A stretch of 19,693 bases of DNA from SIG578 sp045543635 (lineage in GTDB: Bacteria; Bacillota; Clostridia; Oscillospirales; Ruminococcaceae). The stretch's first letter is position 1; each line of letters begins with the position of its first letter. The DNA is taken from contig JAZQMT010000085.1 in NCBI GenBank assembly GCA_045543635.1, positions 1 through 19,693 of the forward strand, read 5' to 3'. A program made the translations under genes and the position numbers. The notes below the pieces were generated by a model. The model was not told the origin of the DNA. It saw only the letters and a program-made list of their open reading frames with translations, and made no database searches. Below, one piece after another: positions 16,036 to 19,693 of the stretch.

Positions 16036-16783
16036 CGGTCAAAACTCCTTGCACCAGATAACGATATTTTTTTCCATCACCAAGACAGGTACTGAGCGTA
16101 ACAATTTTATCCTTTGTAGTAACTTCTATATCGTGCCTAACATTTTTAAGCATAAAGGTGGGATTTTTAGCACTTTCCAGATATTGCGCAAAAACCTCTT
16201 CATCAGAAAAGTCAAAAGAATTTAAAATATGACGATCATCATATTGATATGCAGAAAAAACAGTATATGTTAAAATATATTCCGGAGTATAAATATAAAA
16301 TTCAGTATTATTTTGAAAGAATTTTTCATCCTGAAACTTATATAGATTTTGGAACATATACCCTTTGGTCATATTATGACCGTATAAAATCGTATTCGGG
16401 TCTGTAAAATCCTTACTGTTTTTCATTTCTGTGTAAATCGTTCCGGAAAATTTATATTTTTTATAAATATCGTGATGTAGATAAAAACCATCGTCAGTAG
16501 CACTTTGAGCAACAGGATAATCAATATTTGTGTTTGGAATTCGAATCCATGCATATATCTCAGAATTGATTTCCCATAACGATTCAAAATCAATAGGATT
16601 TTCAGGTAAGACCTCTTCCTCTCGCGATGCAATAGTAGACGACATATTTCTATATTCATTCAAGTTATTCCCGAAGGGCCAATGACTATCACAAAAATAT
16701 ACATATATTAGCGCAACAGCTATAAAAATCACAAGAAAAAGAATAAGCATCATGTTCCAGAATTTCTTTTTGTTTTTTATCAA
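16016..16783 (-). CDS. srtB: Class B sortase
   Basis: This membrane-anchored cysteine transpeptidase attaches secreted proteins to the cell wall. The 255 residues comprise a basic N-terminus, one transmembrane helix (about 9-30), and the sortase barrel, with catalytic His136 (LYGHNM), Cys233 (TLSTC) and Arg241 (KKYRYLVQG). The long segment between His and Cys with SAYQYDDRH, and the N-terminal 'W.INSEIYAWIRIPNTNIDYPV', are typical of class B. The start is TTG, 10 nt after a perfect AGGAGG (16794-16799). It is the first gene of the eight-gene run and lies behind a consensus promoter. A neighbouring secreted protein ends with an SPGTG sorting-like signal and is the likely substrate. No LPXTG-bearing pilin or heme-uptake gene is in the window. 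Confidence 0.93.
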   Translation of the reverse strand: MIKNKKKFWNMMLILFLVIFIAVALIYVYFCDSHWPFGNNLNEYRNMSSTIASREEEVLPENPIDFESLWEINSEIYAWIRIPNTNIDYPVAQSATDDGFYLHHDIYKKYKFSGTIYTEMKNSKDFTDPNTILYGHNMTKGYMFQNLYKFQDEKFFQNNTEFYIYTPEYILTYTVFSAYQYDDRHILNSFDFSDEEVFAQYLESAKNPTFMLKNVRHDIEVTTKDKIVTLSTCLGDGKKYRYLVQGVLTDVQPTR

Positions 16784-16817
16784 GGCGAGTGTTCCTCCTA
16801 AATGTTTGTATAAAAAG

Positions 16818-16846
16818 ATTATACCTTTATTTATAGTTTATGTCAA
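16818..16846 (-). promoter_or_regulatory. Perfect consensus sigma-A promoter of the srtB-dnaE run
   Basis: On the - strand, TTGACA (16841-16846) and TATAAT (16818-16823) are separated by exactly 17 nt (16824-16840), a full match to the vegetative consensus. Transcription should begin near 16811, giving a leader of about 28 nt with the AGGAGG of srtB. No operator-like repeat is evident, which suggests strong constitutive expression. Confidence 0.85.
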
Positions 16847-16859
16847 ATAAAACATAAGA

Positions 16860-16898
16860 AAAATCCCTGCAAAACCAAAGTGGATTTGCAGGGATTTT
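16860..16898 (-). terminator. Rho-independent terminator of the SPGTG protein gene
   Basis: AAAATCCCTGCAAA (16860-16873) and TTTGCAGGGATTTT (16885-16898) are exact 14-nt complements around an 11-nt loop. On the - strand the stem runs directly into a T-run. It lies 12 nt after the stop of the secreted-protein gene and just upstream of the srtB promoter, separating the two transcription units. Confidence 0.92.
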
Positions 16899-16910
16899 GA
16901 TTTTCACAAT

Positions 16911-17471
16911 TTACAGGGAATATCTCTTTCTGTAGTAAGCAGCGGTAAGAACACCACCACAAGAGATAAGAAGTAATGTCATACACACAACTGAGAAAAC
17001 ATCACCGGTTCCGGGGCTTTGAGGAGAATCGTTTCCAGCCGCGGAAACTTTTGTAATAGTAACATTTCCATTGTTATCAATTGCAAAATCAATTGCAAGA
17101 GTGCTTATATTAGCTGCAACAGAAATATTATAGCATCCATCATCTAGTTTATCAAATTTCGTATTATTTCCTTTTGCGATAGTAAAATTAATCGTTCCGA
17201 TTTCCTTAGAATCTTTTGTGATAGCGATAACATGATCACCGGATTTAATGTTTTCAATACGAAAAGAGCCCTTGGAATCAGTGGTAACATTATCCGCATC
17301 ATCAAGCTTAACATTTACCGAAGAATAAGCTGAACCATCCTTTGTAATTGTACCGACAATGTTAAATTGATCGGGTTTTACTTCGCCGCTGGGACTATCA
17401 GCCGCAAAAACACAGAGAGATGCCGAAATTGCTACAAGTGCCATGGTTAAAAAAGAAACAATTTTTTTCAT
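16911..17471 (-). CDS. Secreted carboxypeptidase-regulatory-like protein with SPGTG sorting signal
   Basis: This 186-residue exported protein is a probable sortase substrate. It has a signal peptide (MKKI..., hydrophobic core 5-22, likely cleavage after VFA at about residue 23). A beta-sandwich follows at about 37-95, resembling a carboxypeptidase regulatory/Cna-B-like repeat (VGTITKDGSAYSSVNVKLDD...DSKGSFRIENI.SGDHVI). A second beta-rich stretch of unknown type lies at 105-145. The C-terminus is a sorting-like signal: SPGTG (152-156) followed by Asp, a hydrophobic segment (158-180) and RKRYSL. SPGTG fits the (S/P)PXTG motifs known for clostridial class B sortases rather than LPXTG. GGAGG is 8 nt before ATG. 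It lies 45 nt after secG without a terminator in between. No enzyme motif is seen; a structural or display role is inferred. Confidence 0.85.
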   Translation of the reverse strand: MKKIVSFLTMALVAISASLCVFAADSPSGEVKPDQFNIVGTITKDGSAYSSVNVKLDDADNVTTDSKGSFRIENIKSGDHVIAITKDSKEIGTINFTIAKGNNTKFDKLDDGCYNISVAANISTLAIDFAIDNNGNVTITKVSAAGNDSPQSPGTGDVFSVVCMTLLLISCGGVLTAAYYRKRYSL

Positions 17472-17516
17472 GGGATTTACCTCCGTATTTTATTATAGTA
17501 TTTAATAATGAAAACT

Positions 17517-17768
17517 TTATTTAACAAATCTACTTACAACACCTACTGCAAGAGCAAGCACCATAAAAACAATGACACAAATTTTAGTAAGCCTTCTAAG
17601 TTTATCTTCCCTTGTGCGACCGCGGTTGTTACTCAAATAAGACTGAGAAACATCTCCGGTAACCGCAGAAGACATTCCTTCCGAAGAATCCTGAAGCATA
17701 ACCAAAATAATGATGGAAACACTTGTTAAAATAAGAAAAAATCCTGCAATTATTTCGAAAATATTCAT
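17517..17768 (-). CDS. secG: Preprotein translocase subunit SecG
   Basis: SecG is the small accessory subunit of the SecYEG channel. The 83-residue protein has two transmembrane helices (about 4-24 and 60-79) joined by a polar loop with the family features VMLQDSSEGMSSAVTGD and a basic RGRTREDKLRRLTK before the second helix. A GGAGG ribosome site (17776-17780) precedes ATG at 7 nt. It is downstream of the four-cysteine protein gene, with an 84-nt gap holding a probable promoter. The secreted SPGTG protein gene follows within 45 nt. rnr and smpB, common neighbours of secG, are not present. Confidence 0.93.
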   Translation of the reverse strand: MNIFEIIAGFFLILTSVSIIILVMLQDSSEGMSSAVTGDVSQSYLSNNRGRTREDKLRRLTKICVIVFMVLALAVGVVSRFVK

Positions 17769-17802
17769 TTCTATTCCTCCGAATACCTTTATTATCTATA
17801 AA

Positions 17803-17831
17803 ATAATAACACATCTTTGTTATTTTTGCAA
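17803..17831 (-). promoter_or_regulatory. Probable extended -10 promoter of secG
   Basis: On the - strand, TTGCAA (17826-17831, 4 of 6) precedes TATTAT (17803-17808, 5 of 6) by 17 nt, with TGT immediately before the -10 box. The start would be near 17796, giving a leader of about 28 nt before secG and probably covering the SPGTG gene too. Confidence 0.5.
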
Positions 17832-17852
17832 TATGTTTTTTCTATTTTTTTA

Positions 17853-18077
17853 TTATATTTCAAAATCCTTTTCAGTTAGCTCGGTAGAAAGCATTATTTT
17901 TTTGGGGGTACGCTTTAAAGGGTCATAAATAAATAGTCTACACACATCAGTGGTATCCACAATTCCCCTTTTAGAGCAAAAAACGCGATTTCCATCACCG
18001 TTTACTCTGCCATACTGGCAATACAAACATGCCGGTGCATTTTTGTTTCCAAATAATTTTATTTTCAATTTAAACAA
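17853..18077 (-). CDS. Conserved small four-cysteine protein (probable zinc-binding), function unknown
   Basis: This 74-residue basic protein (71 if the second TTG is used) has four cysteines at 17, 20, 34 and 46: a CLYC pair, then VFCSKRG and DVCRLFIYDPLKRTP. The spacing suggests one zinc site or Fe-S ligation. The 'C..C...C.KRGIV...CR.F.YDPLKR' pattern recalls a hypothetical family I have seen in Clostridia, but I cannot name it. The start is TTG at either 18075-18077 or 18066-18068. GAGAGGGA lies directly before the first, so the second (9-11 nt away) is better spaced. It starts 9 nt after recN, so the two are co-transcribed. No signal peptide or membrane helix is present. A link to recN or DNA repair is only positional. 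Confidence 0.7.
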   Translation of the reverse strand: MFKLKIKLFGNKNAPACLYCQYGRVNGDGNRVFCSKRGIVDTTDVCRLFIYDPLKRTPKKIMLSTELTEKDFEI

Positions 18078-18086
18078 TCCCTCTCA

Positions 18087-19693
18087 TTATTGCTTAATAA
18101 GTTCTTCCGCTGCTTTTAATGTAACAGACGTTATAATTTCTCCGCCCATGATTCTTGCAACCTCTTGGACACGTTCCGTATCACTCAAAGAGCGAACCGA
18201 AGTAAAGGTACGACCGTCAATGGTGTTTTTTTCAATTAATAAATGGTTATCGGCAAGAGAGGCTATCTGTGCAAGGTGTGTTACACAAAGCACCTGCTTT
18301 TCTCGAGATATTTGCTTCATTTTTTCGCCGATTTTTCTTGCGGTTTTTCCACTGACACCGGTATCGATCTCATCAAAAATCAGTGTTCCCGTCGCATCAC
18401 TTTGCAAGAGAACGGTTTTAATTGCAAGCATAATACGCGAAAGCTCACCACCTGATGCAATTTTAGCAAGGGGACGAAGCTCTTCCCCGCTATTGGCGGA
18501 AATCAAAAACTCAATTTGATCACAGCCATCGCTTCTTAATTGCACGGTATGATGAGAAACTGAAAAAAGAATATTTGGCATATCAAGAAAAGCAAGCTCT
18601 TTTTTTACTTGATTACAGAGTAGTTCGCAAGCCGCAAGACGTTTTTTTGAGAGTTGTGTTGCCTTAGATATTGCAGTATTAAATAGTTCCTGATATTCTT
18701 TCTGCATTTGTTCGATGTGTTGTTCGCTAAATGTAATATCATTTAGCTCTTTTTGGAGATAAGCATATTTTTCTAAAATTTCCTCAATACTTCCTCCATA
18801 TTTTTGTTTAAAATGAAAAATCAGATCCAATCGCTCTTCAATTTGATTTAATTCCATAGGATCAAATTCAAATCTTCCGTCCGCAACTCGAATTTCCGAA
18901 AGTATCTCCTCAAGCTCATAAACTGCCGATGATGCCCTTTCGGAAAGTGATGACAGGTCGGGAGCATATTCCGAAACCAATGCAATGGCCTGTGCTGCTT
19001 GTTTTGCCATGCTAACAGCTCCGGGCGAGTCATCCCCCCCATGAAGTAAAGATAATGCATAAGAAATATTTTCAGCAATATCCTCGGCATTTCTGATAAT
19101 ATCTCTGCGAGTTAAAAGTTCCTCTTCCTCTCCGCTTACAAGCGAAGCTGACGCTATTTCATCTATTTGAAAGCGCAGAAGCTCCAGTTTGCGTTCTTTT
19201 AAAGCATCATCCGTTTCAACGCTCTCAAGCTGTTCTTTGACAGCACACATTTTCCTATAAACCGTATGATACTCGTCAAGCTCATTTTCAAGACCTGCAA
19301 AACCATCAATAAAGGAAATATGTTTAGAAGGAGAAAATAACTGCTGATTATCATGCTGTCCATGAATATTAATAAGGAGCGGTGCAATCTGTTTCACTAC
19401 CATCATCGGAACAATGCTGCCGTTTAGGCGAAAAACGCTCCTTCCCTCTAAAGATAGCTCACGGCTAAGCATGATCATGCCATCTTCAGAAATTTCAAAA
19501 CCATTTTGTTTTATTGATTCTTCTGCCTCATTTCCAATTTCGCAAAAAACTGCAGAAATTTTTGCTTTGGAAGCACCGCTTCGAATAATATCCTTTGAGG
19601 TTTTTTCGCCGGTTACAGCATTTATTGCGTCAATAATGATAGATTTTCCTGCACCGGTTTCTCCTGTTAAAATTTGAAAGCCCTCAGAAAATT
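18087..19693 (-). CDS. recN: DNA repair protein RecN (5' end beyond the window)
   Basis: This SMC-like ATPase of double-strand break repair runs 534 codons inside the window; about 25-30 N-terminal residues of the usual 555-560 lie outside. Near the right edge is Walker A, LTGETGAGKS (in-window residues 8-17). Further on are a long helical coiled-coil part (about 150-370), the ABC signature ASGGELSR, Walker B TLIFDEIDTGVSGKTA, and the final VLCVTHLAQIA loop. It belongs to the same transcription direction as the following small cysteine protein and secG. No frameshift or internal stop is visible. The first ATG inside the window, at 19476-19478, is internal and is not the real start. Confidence 0.96.
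   Translation of the reverse strand, partial: FSEGFQILTGETGAGKSIIIDAINAVTGEKTSKDIIRSGASKAKISAVFCEIGNEAEESIKQNGFEISEDGMIMLSRELSLEGRSVFRLNGSIVPMMVVKQIAPLLINIHGQHDNQQLFSPSKHISFIDGFAGLENELDEYHTVYRKMCAVKEQLESVETDDALKERKLELLRFQIDEIASASLVSGEEEELLTRRDIIRNAEDIAENISYALSLLHGGDDSPGAVSMAKQAAQAIALVSEYAPDLSSLSERASSAVYELEEILSEIRVADGRFEFDPMELNQIEERLDLIFHFKQKYGGSIEEILEKYAYLQKELNDITFSEQHIEQMQKEYQELFNTAISKATQLSKKRLAACELLCNQVKKELAFLDMPNILFSVSHHTVQLRSDGCDQIEFLISANSGEELRPLAKIASGGELSRIMLAIKTVLLQSDATGTLIFDEIDTGVSGKTARKIGEKMKQISREKQVLCVTHLAQIASLADNHLLIEKNTIDGRTFTSVRSLSDTERVQEVARIMGGEIITSVTLKAAEELIKQ

Noticed and set aside
17492..17497. TATAAT on the - strand just before the SPGTG protein gene as its own promoter
   Set aside because: No acceptable -35 box lies 15-19 nt upstream, and the start would fall at the ribosome site. 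Read-through from secG is simpler.
17950..18519. A 189-codon + strand frame spanning the recN end and the small cysteine gene
   Set aside because: It is antisense to the RecN Walker B region and to a cysteine-patterned protein. No promoter or ribosome site supports it.

Overview
The window reads as ordinary chromosome of a low-GC Gram-positive anaerobe, most likely a member of the Clostridia (Oscillospiraceae/Ruminococcaceae-like). The reasons are AT-rich DNA with strong AGGAGG-type Shine-Dalgarno sites, frequent TTG/GTG starts, and Firmicutes marker genes: cdaA-cdaR, HPr kinase, whiA, rapZ, a class B sortase and an LCP protein. No tRNA, rRNA, CRISPR array, insertion sequence or complete mobile element is visible. 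Every assignment comes from reading the sequence and recalling family motifs; no database search was run.

Left part, + strand (1-5666). The 3' end of an unidentified gene, possibly a mobile-element replication initiator, runs off the left edge. A small DUF3343 protein (putative S/Se carrier-like) and a cysteine-desulfurase-family PLP enzyme follow as a two-gene operon. After an extended -10 promoter come cdaA and cdaR, overlapping by 4 nt, which make and modulate c-di-AMP. An uncharacterised FAD-dependent oxidoreductase (COG2509-like) closes this part. A long bidirectional terminator (5667-5711) separates it from the minus-strand genes.

Middle and right part, - strand (5716-16783). pfkA has its own promoter. 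Upstream of it is a tightly packed run of eight genes, in transcription order sortase B - LCP - hprK - ROK kinase - murB - rapZ - whiA - dnaE, with gaps of 4-19 nt or overlaps. It starts from a perfect TTGACA-17-TATAAT promoter (16818-16846). The run joins surface anchoring, cell-wall glycopolymer attachment, carbon-catabolite control, sugar phosphorylation, peptidoglycan precursor synthesis, RapZ/WhiA regulation and replication. yvcK, usually between rapZ and whiA, is absent.

Right edge, - strand (16860-19693). recN (5' end outside the window), a 71-74 aa four-cysteine protein, secG, and a secreted protein with a C-terminal SPGTG sorting-like signal are read in that order. The secreted protein ends at a strong terminator just before the sortase promoter, so sortase and probable substrate are adjacent but separately transcribed.

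Most of the window is conserved housekeeping sequence. I do not see a clearly new multi-gene system. The leads most worth checking are the sortase B/SPGTG pair, the DUF3343-desulfurase pair, the cysteine-rich mini-protein next to recN, and the missing yvcK.
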